DNA from: Epiperipatus broadwayi
Taxonomy: Eukaryota; Onychophora; Udeonychophora; Euonychophora; Peripatidae
Reading direction: 5' to 3'
NCBI GenBank assembly: GCA_028023455.1
Contig: JAQFVV010006221.1
Coordinates: 5,997,011 to 6,061,010, forward strand
DNA length: 64,000 bases
Shown: positions 15,213-26,129 of the stretch, in pieces
Numbering within the stretch: position 1 is the first letter of the stretch
Layout of the letters: each line of letters opens with the position of its first letter
Notes under the pieces: generated by a model
Told to the model about the DNA's origin: nothing
The model's database searches: none
The model's input: only the letters and a program-made list of their open reading frames with translations
Program-made: the position numbers and the translations under genes

Positions 15213-15269
15213 GTTAAATTATATATTATTTCATACAAACCGTTTGTATGAAATAATATATAATTTAAC
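15213..15269. repeat. Perfect 28-bp-arm palindrome in the hAT 3' region
   Basis: Arms 15213-15240 and 15242-15269 are exact reverse complements around a single C, with ACAAAC meeting GTTTGT at the centre. The copy at 17419-17475 is identical, and the one at about 45268-45324 is nearly so. Conservation in all three hAT copies shows that it belongs to the element. Confidence 0.95.
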
Positions 15270-15280
15270 AATCAATTTTA

Positions 15281-15306
15281 TGCTATTTTTGATATCAAAA
15301 ATAGCA
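15281..15306. repeat. Perfect 26-bp palindrome in the hAT 3' region
   Basis: TGCTATTTTTGAT is followed directly by its reverse complement. It is conserved at 17382-17407 and 45337-45362. It is the third consecutive palindrome before the hAT 3' terminus. Confidence 0.95.
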
Positions 15307-15449
15307 TTACATCGTGCATTCTTTCTAAAAATCATGACTTTTTTAAAACGCCACGGGACACGGTCGGGTCACCTTAGTAAACATACATATTGACAGGGGC
15401 GCCAAAATCAAATTTGCATGCGGGCGCCTAGTACCCAGCGCCGGCCCTG

Positions 15450-17238
15450 TATATAACATATAATAAAAATGTTTCTGTTGCTTTATTATTATATTTATTT
15501 ACTGATAATTTCTTTAACTTACAATTACTATTTTAAGTACTATGAAAGAATATGATTAATATTCCTGAATTACAATTCATTATGAATTAAATATAAATAC
15601 ATATAAGTGGAGATAAGTTACACTACATATATCTTGAAATTTATTTTTAACAACTGTATGATCTGTTTACAGTGCATTCTTTATTTGTGTAATTATCTAA
15701 CTAATAAAGTTTTATAATAAATATTCTTCTGTAGACTGTCTACCTTTATTTTAAAATAATATACATATAATATATAAATATCGAATGTTCTCACATTCTA
15801 TTGAATTAAATAAAAATTAGATCAAGAATATGAAATTACAGTTTTATTGATATAATGTTTAATAATAATAAATATGTTAAATCTAGTAGTCAACATACTT
15901 TTATTTAGAATATCATATATTATCTGAGAAATTAAAATCTACTGATATGAAAAATATATATTTAAATTAGCTTATAATAAAAATTGTATTCTGAAATAAA
16001 CATTTTATAAATTCCAGAAGTTCATCTTAGTTATACTGTTGTATATCACTCAATAACTTTTTAGCTATGATTTTGCATAATCATATATTAATATGATAAA
16101 TTGGATTGTATTTGTAAATTTACTGAATTATATTTATGACAGTTGTATGTAACATGCAAACAATTTAATATGTACATGGGATATCATGAAATATCTTAAT
16201 ATATTAGTAACTTAGAATATTAATTTAGTAGGAAATGATATTATAATAGTCATACATTATAGACATATATTATATAATAAATATTCATTAATATTATGAA
16301 ATAATGACTATTAATACATATATGTATATAAGTATCTTATGCATTGAATTTGGGTATATGCTTGGGTATCTTAATATAAGTTCAGCATATGTATGTATAA
16401 TGTTTGAATGAATCATTGATGATATTTCAACATTAAAATGTAAATATACATAATCCTTGCTATGTAAATATTATCATAGAATAAATACAAATATTTATTT
16501 TAATATAAATATCTAAATCTATATGGGGATACTTTAGTATTATATTTAATTAATTATCAAATTGCAATATCAAATGTAGCATGCAATTTTATAAATTTTG
16601 TAAAGTCTATTTTCATATTATAATATTTGTTTAAGTAATTATCTAATATTGAAAGTGTTACTCTATATAAGTAGAATGTTTAGATTTCTCAGATTTCAAT
16701 ATATGCTGAATTTTTATGATACAAGTAGTGATTCCTTCAGATATTTATTATTTATTTATATTAAAATCTATGACAAGTAGAATGTAATTTTACATGTTCT
16801 TAATATAGATTTTTAGCTTGATAGATTCAATATAGTTCATGATAACATTCATATTGTATAATTATATTGTAAATTTATGTATTTTAATTAGAAAAATAAT
16901 TATTTGTAAATACTAGATCGATAAATCAATGGTCAATTTTGAAAATATTATTGAGTATAGAATTAATTGATACAAATTTAATGTATAACATTAAATATTT
17001 AACATCCAAGTGTTCTAAATAATAATATTTGAAATATGATGTGATACTAACTTGATAATTTACCTAATATGTTATATTTTCAAATCTAATGAACTGTAAT
17101 TACAGAAATTTTAGATCATATCTCTTTCAAGTAGAAATTAATAAATAGAAATATGTAAGTTTCGAAAGACATCATTGATCAGTAAAAAAATATTAAGTAT
17201 ATAAATCAACAGAAATCATCATTATTATACATTATATT
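15450..17238. repeat. Centre of the palindrome: eroded inverted repeat, about 1.8 kb
   Basis: Very AT-rich, with no gene. The left half, starting just after the hAT end, and the reverse complement of the right half are clearly homologous but only about 65-75% identical, with many indels. They share the order TTTCTGTTG, TTTACTGAT, AACTTAC and an ATTACARTTCATTA block. The symmetry point is near 16348, where AAGTATCTTATGCAT faces ATGCTTGGGTATCTT in inverted orientation. Arm identity drops sharply exactly at the hAT terminus. Homology close to the centre is weak, and low complexity limits certainty there. Confidence 0.7.
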
Positions 17239-20200
17239 CAGGGCCGGCGCTGGGTACTAGGCGCCCGCATGCAAATTTGATTTTGGCGCCCCTGTCAATA
17301 TGTATGTTTACTAAGGTGACCCGACCGTGTCCCGTGGCGTTTTAAAAAAGTCATGATTTTTAGAAAGAATGCACGATGTAATGCTATTTTTGATATCAAA
17401 AATAGCATAAAATTGATTGTTAAATTATATATTATTTCATACAAACGGTTTGTATGAAATAATATATAATTTAACACGGCAAATTTAGATGTTAGAAAAA
17501 TTTGCAGAAATTTTAAAAATAATGTGTTTGTTAAAAATAGACAGAGTGATTCAAATATATATATATAATAAATTAAAAAAAAATAATGTTTGAGATTAAA
17601 ATATTTAAATGTTTAAAATAATTTTCGAAAAACATTTACATATTTTAATCTCAAATATTTTTTTTTTTTAAAATTTCATATTTATTATTTGCGTCACTGT
17701 CTGTTTTTAACAAACCCATTATTTTTAAAATTTTTGCTAATTTTTCTAACCTCTAAATTTATGCAAATATTAGCAAATTTAATAATAAATTTACAATTTA
17801 TAAATGAAATAATTTTAAAAAAAGATAATATTACAAACATACATATTTAATTTATTATTATTAATGTACGCTATATCTATATAAACGCTCCATATAAACC
17901 AAATTTTTAATCAGCCCCCCCCCCCCGGTCAATGGTGTCCCGTTTTACCAATGTTAAAATCTGGTCACTTTAATGTATACCACCTACATGTTATAAATAT
18001 TAGTGTACAAAATCTTTCTAAGGGAAACAAACAAGGCAATGTAAATAAATAATTTTTAATATTAAAAAAAAAGAAAATACCGTTAAAAAAAGTAAATGCA
18101 TTACAAAACATGTTATAATTATAATAATTTTATACTCCTTGACTTCATATTAATAAACCTTGATATGATTGTATTTATTTCCAGTTCTGCACAAATATCA
18201 TTTTCAATAGCAATTAATGCCAAATTAACAAGCCGTTTTTGTGACATAGTTGTTCTCAAGTAAGTTTTAATTAATTTTAACTTAGAAAAAGAGCGTTCAC
18301 CGCTTGCAACACTAACAGGTAATGTTAATAATATTCTTAAAGCTATTGATAAGTTTGGCATAGATAAATTATTAGAAACTATAAAATTAAGTGTTTCGAA
18401 AGGGTTTTGAGAATTTAAAAATCCTTTTGAAAAATATCTCGAAAAGCACATAATTCGTCGAATAAATCTGTAGCATTAATATCTTTACTGTTATCAAATT
18501 TCAAAATATTTTCTAAATCTTTGCATTTTGCTTGTAACTCGCTCTTATTAATTTCTGATATTTTATATAGAAAATTGAAATTATTATAACATGCTTCGAG
18601 GAGTTCAAAGCGTTCTGTTAAAGAATTAATCGCTACATCTAAAAGTGTAAAAAACATGTTTATTTTAAATTTTTCTTCAGGTATTTGAGGTGTTTCGTCC
18701 TGATGCTCGTAATCAAATTGACGAGTTTTTTTCCGTTGTCGAACTTCTTTGGCAGTTTTAAATTCTTTCTCTCCATCAACCTCTTCGCTAAGTTCATCTG
18801 CAATTTTGAGAATGTTTTTGAAATTTGAATCTGATCGATATTCTCGTAAAAATTTATTTAGATTTGCGATCGATTCTAAAGCAAGTGAAGCATTCATATT
18901 TACATTTTGGAGCATTTTACTGACAGGATTTATTCTATTTAATATATCATGCCAAATTATTAAAGAACAAATAAATTTGTAATCCTTAAGGTTAGTGCAG
19001 AGTGATTGAGCTTCATGTTGAATTTCTCTATTAAAAGATTCGTTGTTCATTATTTCATAGAGTGCATCATAAATTTCACCCAACTGATACCGTAGAGGCC
19101 GGATTGCATCAATTCTGCTTTCCCATCGTGTTTCTGATGGTTGTTTTAGAGTTAAAGTTTTAATAAATTTTAAAAGGATTGACCACCGTTTATAAGATGA
19201 TGAAAAAAATTGTATATTTTTTGAACAATTGCAAAAAAACCAATTGTATCTACATTGACTTTGGCGGCATCGTTTATGATTAAGTTTAAAGAATGAGCAG
19301 CACATGGTACGTAAAATGCACGAGGGTTTTTGGTTAAAATCAAATTTTGAAGTCCAGCCTTTTTGCCTTTCATGTTGGCCCCATTATCATACCCTTGACC
19401 ACGCATGTCTTCAATGGGAATCTTCCATTTTTCCAGTTGTTCAATTATTGTTGTACATAAACCTCGTCCAGTGGAATCTGTTATATCTATGAAACCTAAA
19501 AAGTTTTCTCTAATTTTAACCGTTCCATTATTACAAAAACGAGCGAATAATTATGGTCATTTGTTCAGTTTTACTTGCATCTGGTGTACAATCTAAAATA
19601 ATAGAATAATATTTGGATTTCTTTATCGATAATAAAATTGTTTCCCTAATTGCTGTACTTAAAATTTCCAATAATTCATTTTGGCTATCTTTGCTCAAAT
19701 AATGTACTCTATTGTTTTGATCTAGGGCCCTCTCAACATGATTTTCCATAACGGGATCAAACTTCGCAAATAATTCAATTAATTTTAAAAATTTCCGTTA
19801 TTTTTTTCGTATAATTTATCAGATGATCCGCGAAATGCTAAATTTTGACTACCAAGGAATTTGATAATTTCAATCAGCCGTTCCAAAACACTCCTCCAAT
19901 GTTTCTTTTCCATTTCATATAAATTTTGAGATTGACAATCAATAGTAATTTTGTTTTTTAATCTTTTCTCAAGTTCATTCCAATTCAATAAACTTTTCAT
20001 GTGAGCCATACTAGTTTCATGTCTGTGTAAAGTTGTACTTAAATTTCTCCAATTATTGTATCCTTCTATGAGGCTAGATTCAGTAGATCCAAAAACTTTG
20101 CAACAAAAGCAAAACACAGAGTTCAAAATTTCGGAATAAATAAGCCATTTTCAAAAAACTACTTCTCCGTTTTCCATTTTTCTATTATAATATACATCAG

Positions 20201-21814
20201 AAAATTTACGGCCATGTACATCGTTCGGATATATAATATCTTTCTTTTGAACAGGCCCCATTTCTACTAAAATAACACGTAGTTTGTCATCGATTTTATT
20301 CCATTCAGCTGGATCTTCTAAATTTGTACACATTTGATATGATATTGGCACAATGACTTTGTTGTCACTTAACTGTTTCTTACTAAAATCTTGTTCAATA
20401 TTTTCAACAGTTCCCTGTGATCTAGATGATGTGCACGGTTCTGGTTCTTGTTGAGTATAAGCTATTTCAGAAGCAGTTGATATTTTAAGATATTTATTAA
20501 GTGATCCACTTTGTTTTTTAATGTTTGCTATTTTTTCAGCTTGGCGTTTACGATTTTGTGCACCGGATAGTTTTTTCTTAGTTTTTGATTCCATATTACT
20601 TTTACTCATGAACGCCACTTTAAAATAATTTTCAAATGTAATAAATAAATAAATACGGACTCTAATTTATATATTTACATCATGTATCTTAATACTTAAG
20701 ATTATATATCGCTAATTTAGATGTCCAACACAAATTACTTCTTGCGCCAAAATACAAAACTCTATACGCGGAGGGGAAGAAGTTGTTTAACTTGTTTACC
20801 TAAAAAAGGCAGCTAATAAATTGGAAATATTCAGCCATTGACATTAAAAATGGTCAGGTTTTAAAATAACTCAAGTGTCCAGTTTTTTACGCTTGATTGA
20901 ACATTTTAGTTTTACCATTGGCAAGATTTTCTTTTGTTATCATATATTTTTCTAATTAACACAGGTGGCCTGCCAGGCCTGATTTGCGATTTCAATAGAA
21001 AATTTCCTGGGATTATAATTATTGTTTACAAGTTCTTACTAAGATTTTAAAATTTGCGATAAACATCATAAGCAAACGTATGTAATTAATTTGCAAACCT
21101 AATTAGTATGCAGAAAAAATAGACTTTTGACAACGATTAAAATATATAAAATAAAAAGTAAACTGAAAATTATATTAAGTTTACTGGAATTATACCTATA
21201 ATATATATTACATACACGTTCGAATATTTATATCAAATTATTATTTAAATAAAAAATTAGAAAATGTTTTATTTTGCAATATTATAATCGTTTCTTACGA
21301 TTTCAAAATTATGTACATGATCTAATATATATATACGCATATACATACATAAGTTCTAATTTATAATACTTTTAGTGTGTGTTTATTTATATATTTGCTA
21401 GCAGAAAGTTACTTATAGTTTACTATAAGCAGTACTATATATATATAAACATTACAATATGAAATTTGTAATATAATAAACTTTATGTTTAGTTTATTGT
21501 TCATGATAAATAATAGATTTGATTGTTTTATATTTTTAATATTAAGCAGAGCTTGTGTGCAGGCCTGCTTGTGTGTGTCATTTAATAAGATATAATATGA
21601 CTTCATATGATTTTCAATAATCTACTCTCAATAATTTTTGTAAATAAACATTTGAGAATAATATTCTTCAAATGTGAGTATTTTTGTTAGTAGAGTTTTA
21701 ATTTCTCAGGGATGGCGCCTTCTTTTTCAGATGCTAATCTCTCAGTGATGGCGCCTCCTTCTGCCAGCGCCCGCATGCCTAGCATGCATTGCATGCCCGC
21801 TTCCGCCGGCCCTG
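17239..21814 (-). mobile_element. hAT-superfamily DNA transposon, right-arm copy, perfect 8-bp target duplication
   Basis: Both ends read CAGGGCCGGCG inward. The 8 bp outside each end are identical: ATTATATT at 17231-17238 and at 21815-21822. This is the hAT-type 8-bp target duplication and fixes the boundaries, giving 4576 bp. It is the best-preserved copy, with no 23-bp-scale deletion near 21140, unlike the left arm. Confidence 0.93.
18119..20609 (-). pseudogene. hAT transposase (ZMYM/TTF zinc-finger type), broken, right-arm copy
   Basis: Same gene as 12085-14580, starting at the ATG whose complement is at 20607-20609. Lesions differ from the left arm. A CGA-to-TGA nonsense change follows GEVVF near 20151. 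A T is lost in a homopolymer near 19790. The sequence is disturbed near 19545, where all three copies differ. The frame changes at the T7 run shared with the left arm, and a T is lost near 18417. The zinc-finger half VFCFCCKVFGS, the catalytic-domain block RGQGYDNGANMKGKK, KKTRQFDYEHQDE and the dimerisation end LPVSVASGERSFSKLKLIK are each open and well preserved. This arm holds the likely ancestral reading at several sites where the left arm is shifted. Confidence 0.9.
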
Positions 21815-22419
21815 ATTATATTTATGCACAGGTTGCCAATTTTTTATTAATAATATATTTAATAATACGTATGGCCATGAACTATGCTATATTTTGTTCC
21901 AAGCTTCATGCACACTCAAAGAAAATAATGTATAATAGCTTATCTTTTATTGATAAACAATGATTAGAACAGCATGCATATTATTTACTATAATGTACAA
22001 TACAGTACATTTCAACATGTATATACCACGTAGAACAGATGTTGTGCTGTGTGTGCATATTGTATATAAATTAAAAGCATAAGTATTATATAGACAAAAT
22101 TTAAATAAATTGAAAAAGCACATTTACATATACATTTATGGATCTTCTTCCTGTTTATACTTTCTCTAATAGAAGATTCATTGTTTTGATATACATGGCC
22201 CACATCTAAATAAGACATTATTTATTTATTTTTTACTAAATCAATAATTTTTATTTTCTCCTCATTGTTTCCGTAAATTCTCACTCACTATTCTAAAAAA
22301 TCATGGTAATTTATTAAAGATTAACAGAAAAGAAATTTTTGAAGAAAAAAAACACTTGGAAAAAATCACTATTAAATCATTAAACATCACATGACCAACA
22401 TTTCCTATGCTTATTCAAA

Positions 22420-23216
22420 CTGTTAACACAATATCAAACTCTCTGTACAATAGTGTTACACAGGGCAAGCCATAGTAATTAAAGGATTCAAGAAAGTTTC
22501 TTCATAAAATCCATCTAGTGCCCACTCTTCCAATATCCCCAGAGTAGTTGCTAGCTTGTAGTTTTCATTAGTATGGAGCATTGAATCAGCATTGCACCTA
22601 TATCTGAGACACCAATGCAACCTTCTAATGTAATCATAGTTAATCATAAAGCTATGAATCCAAATTGAAAACAGTATTGTTTTCAATCTAAGCTCATTCA
22701 TACAGATCTGAAGCTAGTGCATTATCTATACATCTTAGTATCTTTGGTTCTTTAGTAACCATAATTACCATCATCCCAGGCATAATTGATATTAAACCAC
22801 ACAACACACATTTAACATTCATCCTGCCATGGGATGATGATGACTATGGTTATTAAAGAACCAAAGACACCAAAATGCAGAGATATTGGGTTCAAACCTA
22901 TGATCACTGTACAAGTGAATGAGCTTGGATTAAAAACATTACCGTGTTTTTATTTTGGACTCATAGCTTTATAGTTAACTAAATAGATAAAAGGCAGCTG
23001 CTGAAGGATTGCATTAGATCCTAATATACAAATGCAGTGCTCTGAGATCCAAGCCTCCTCACTGATGAAACTCACAAGATAGAAACTAGTCTGGGAATAT
23101 TGGAAGAGTATGCACTAGATGGGGATTTTTTGCACAAACCTTCTCGTGTTCACTGATTATTATGGCTTGCACTAGATGGCACTAGTGTATGGAGAGTTTA
23201 CTACTGTGTTAAAAAA
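22420..23216. mobile_element. Fold-back (long-TIR) non-autonomous element, right-arm copy
   Basis: Mirror copy of the element at 9496-10288, a palindrome nested in the larger palindrome. It carries the same paired blocks and the same central CATCATCATCCCA-type stem, and has no coding capacity. Confidence 0.65.
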
Positions 23217-26028
23217 TCAGTACATATGCTTTTGACTATGGTACAGAATTGAATATTATAGCATTTAAATAGCAAAGATAACATGATTATATAAATTCAC
23301 TTTAGAAAATGTGATATTTAGTGAGGGAGTAAAAATGGCTGCTATAATACTAAAATAAGTGTGTAAATTTCATTGTTTTTATTATTTATTTGTTTACATT
23401 TTTTTTTATATTGGTTCGCATATAATTGAAGTCATGCAATTTGATATGTATGTATTCATTATTTATACTCCCCCTCTCCCATTTTAAACTTTATTTTTTA
23501 GTTGGATTTTTTACCATTTTTTTAAATATTTTGAATTTAGAATGACAATATTTTTATCATAGAAAATCATTATAGTTTTTATACAAGATTTTTGATTTAT
23601 AACATATTTTGGGGGACTAATTGAACTTGTTGTCTAGAGAAAATCTGTCTACACATTTAAAACAAAATTTAAATACTATATATATATATAAAGAATAGTT
23701 CCGTAAATACTTTGACTGTAAGTTAATATATCTAATTGATATAAAAGTCGTGTTTCTATTTTGTTTGTCTAATTACTCTATTTGTAAAATTCATTTTGTT
23801 CCTAAAAATAGAAACTGAAAACTTTTATGATTTCAGTAAAAAAAAAATGAAGACAATTGGGATAGAGAGAAACTAATCTCTAAATAAGCTGATATAAAGT
23901 TTGTTGCAAAGCATCAAAAGAAATATATATATATAAATTACAGGAATATAAAAATAATTTACACTAAAATTTGTAGAATTTTAAAATTACAAAATGATTT
24001 ATAAATATATAACCCTTCATAGATTAAAATTAATAATTATTTCAAATATTTACAATTAATATTTATTCAAATTTCAAACAGTATATGGTTACTTTAAAAA
24101 TTATGGAAAGTTTATAATCAAGTGAAAAAAAATATGCAGAACTATTATTACATATTCTTATTTTGCCAAAAGAATTAATAAATGACTAGATAATTCCGAG
24201 TGTAGAATATCTATATAACAAAACAATAATTTCTTTAAAAAAATAAAGTTCTTCAGGTGTTTCCTTTTAATAGCTATAATATTAATTACAGCAATGACTT
24301 TGATATGTTTAAGAGCACACTTTAAAATAGTTTATTTTAGAGCTAAAATGCTCCATGTTTTGCCTAAAAAAAATCCCTATAAATTTCGATTTTTAGTTAT
24401 AATTTCAACAGTCATTATAATTTCTTCAGTTTTGTAGAAGTGTTTTATATCTTAATATATATATAAAAGGTTTAGGGGATATAGCTGCATATTAAATATA
24501 ATTGTGCAAATAAAAAAATTCAAATAATAGTAAATAGTATGATGAATGCTATATTTTAAAACTAAAAAATAATATTAAAGCACTGAATTAATGCAATAAT
24601 GAAAAACAGAGATCTACAAAATATTTAATTATAAGTAACAGAGTAGAAGTTTTATTAGATAAGTAACTAAATTCCAATACGTTTAGAAGATTATATTTTT
24701 TAAAAAAATAGAAATGCATGTACAAAGTAGAATATGAAAAGAATTAAAAAGATGTAGATGGATAGACTGAACACTAAAAACATAGAGAAAAAATGAAATA
24801 TGTTGATGGATTAAAATTAAAAGTTGTAAAAAGATAAACAGAGATCAGAAAATTTAGACAGACATGATTATATAAAAAAATATTATCAGTATTAATAAGT
24901 GACTGGGGTTTTTCTTTTATTGTTTAATTGCCATATCATTTACTAAGAGACTCTTTGGAGTCATCTATTATATTTTTGTAATACTTTAGCAACCTCAATC
25001 CCTAGATATATCAACTCTAAGCACCAGCTCTGAAATAAATATAAAAAAATACAATAAGTAGCATACTTGAACTTTCACAAGATAATTTCAAGAAAAACAC
25101 ATTTTTGCATTGTGCATTAATTCAAAATTTTGATTAATTAAAAAACTGAAATATTTATTGGGCCAGGCCAACTGATGAGTGCTGGTTCAACATGAAATGT
25201 ACATCTTGAGAATTACACATCTTTTTCACATGTCTTTGGTCATATGTTTATAATTACATTTCTCCATAAGATATTAAAAGCAGATAAAAACCAGTCCCTT
25301 ATCTTGAGTGAGTGGTTTAGTGAAAATTACACTACAGAAATATTATTCATTAAGTAAATAATTTCTAGTCTAATGAACAACTAATAAAAATTATTAGTAT
25401 AGTGCCATTAAGTGGTTTGCGTTCAAGTTGTGAAGGCAGAAAATTTGACACTTATCAACTAATATTAGTTTATTGTGGATGCCAGGTCACACAAAAATGC
25501 TTTATACAGATGGTCTGAAAATATTCAATTTTTTTTCTCTCATAAATATTAAACTTTTTTTTTTTTAACTGAGTAAAACAAACTACAACAATTAAAAATA
25601 CTATTCAGAAATCCCTAAATCCAAAAATACAGAGAAAGAAAAAAATAGTGAGTTTTGCTAACTTATTTATCTGATTTTTTTTATCAGTAACACATTGTTA
25701 CATTTTCTAAATATTAAATTGTATTTAAAACATTTCTTTTCTTCCCATAAATATTAAATAATTAAATTTTTTAAAACTGAATAAAAATCTAAACTATTTG
25801 TAAGATTAAATAATTAAAAATAATGCACAGGGGACCAGGAGAAAAAATTAATTTTTCTATTCAAATTTTTTATCATTTCTACATTGTTAAATTTTTATAA
25901 TTTTGAATTACATTAAAAACACTTTTTTGCTCTCATAAATATTAAATAATTATTGTTTTTTAAAACTTAATAAAAATACTTGGTTAATTGAAGTCTTACA
26001 ACAATTAAAAACACAGAAGCGAAAAAAC

Positions 26029-26129
26029 TTTTTTTTTTTCTCATGTGTCATAGATCGGCCGGGAAGCGAACCCGTTGACCCGGACAACTGCTTGTAGGGC
26101 AGCTGTGCTGACCTCTCGACCACCAACGC
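26029..26129 (-). repeat. Short tRNA-derived SINE (right-arm copy)
   Basis: Mirror of the SINE at 6639-6739, read on the minus strand, ending in an 11-T run on the plus strand that represents its A tail. The A and B box-like blocks are kept. It was duplicated together with the arm and is not an independent insertion. Confidence 0.75.

Larger units (their letters stand above)
1..15449 (+). repeat. Left arm of giant inverted duplication (arm continues beyond the window edge)
   Basis: The first bases of the window are the reverse complement of the bases ending at 32772, and the correspondence runs inward to 15449/17239. Coordinate sums drift from 32773 at the outer end to 32688 at the inner end, a net indel load of only about 85 bp. 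The first 120 bp differ from the partner by one substitution and one 1-bp indel. The outer limit is not visible because the repeat reaches position 1. The arm holds a SINE, a fold-back element and a hAT transposon, each mirrored in the other arm. Outside those, 1-6638, 6740-9495 and 10289-10900 are AT-rich with no gene I can support. Confidence 0.95.
10901..15449 (+). mobile_element. hAT-superfamily DNA transposon, left-arm copy
   Basis: The element begins CAGGGTCGGCGG and ends with the inverse of CAGGGCCGGCGC, so the terminal inverted repeat is about 11 bp with a one-base change in this copy. The base pattern CAGGG(C)CGGC is typical of hAT elements. The left flank at 10893-10900 reads AATATAAT; the right flank is degraded, but the other copies read AATATAAT there, giving the 8-bp target duplication expected of hAT. 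A transposase-derived gene fills the middle, and strong palindromes sit before the 3' end. Length is 4549 bp. Confidence 0.9.

Noticed and set aside
15211-15393. 60-residue frame repeated at 17295-17477
   Set aside because: It is a chance reading through the hAT palindromes and the 3' terminus, and occurs downstream of the transposase stop.
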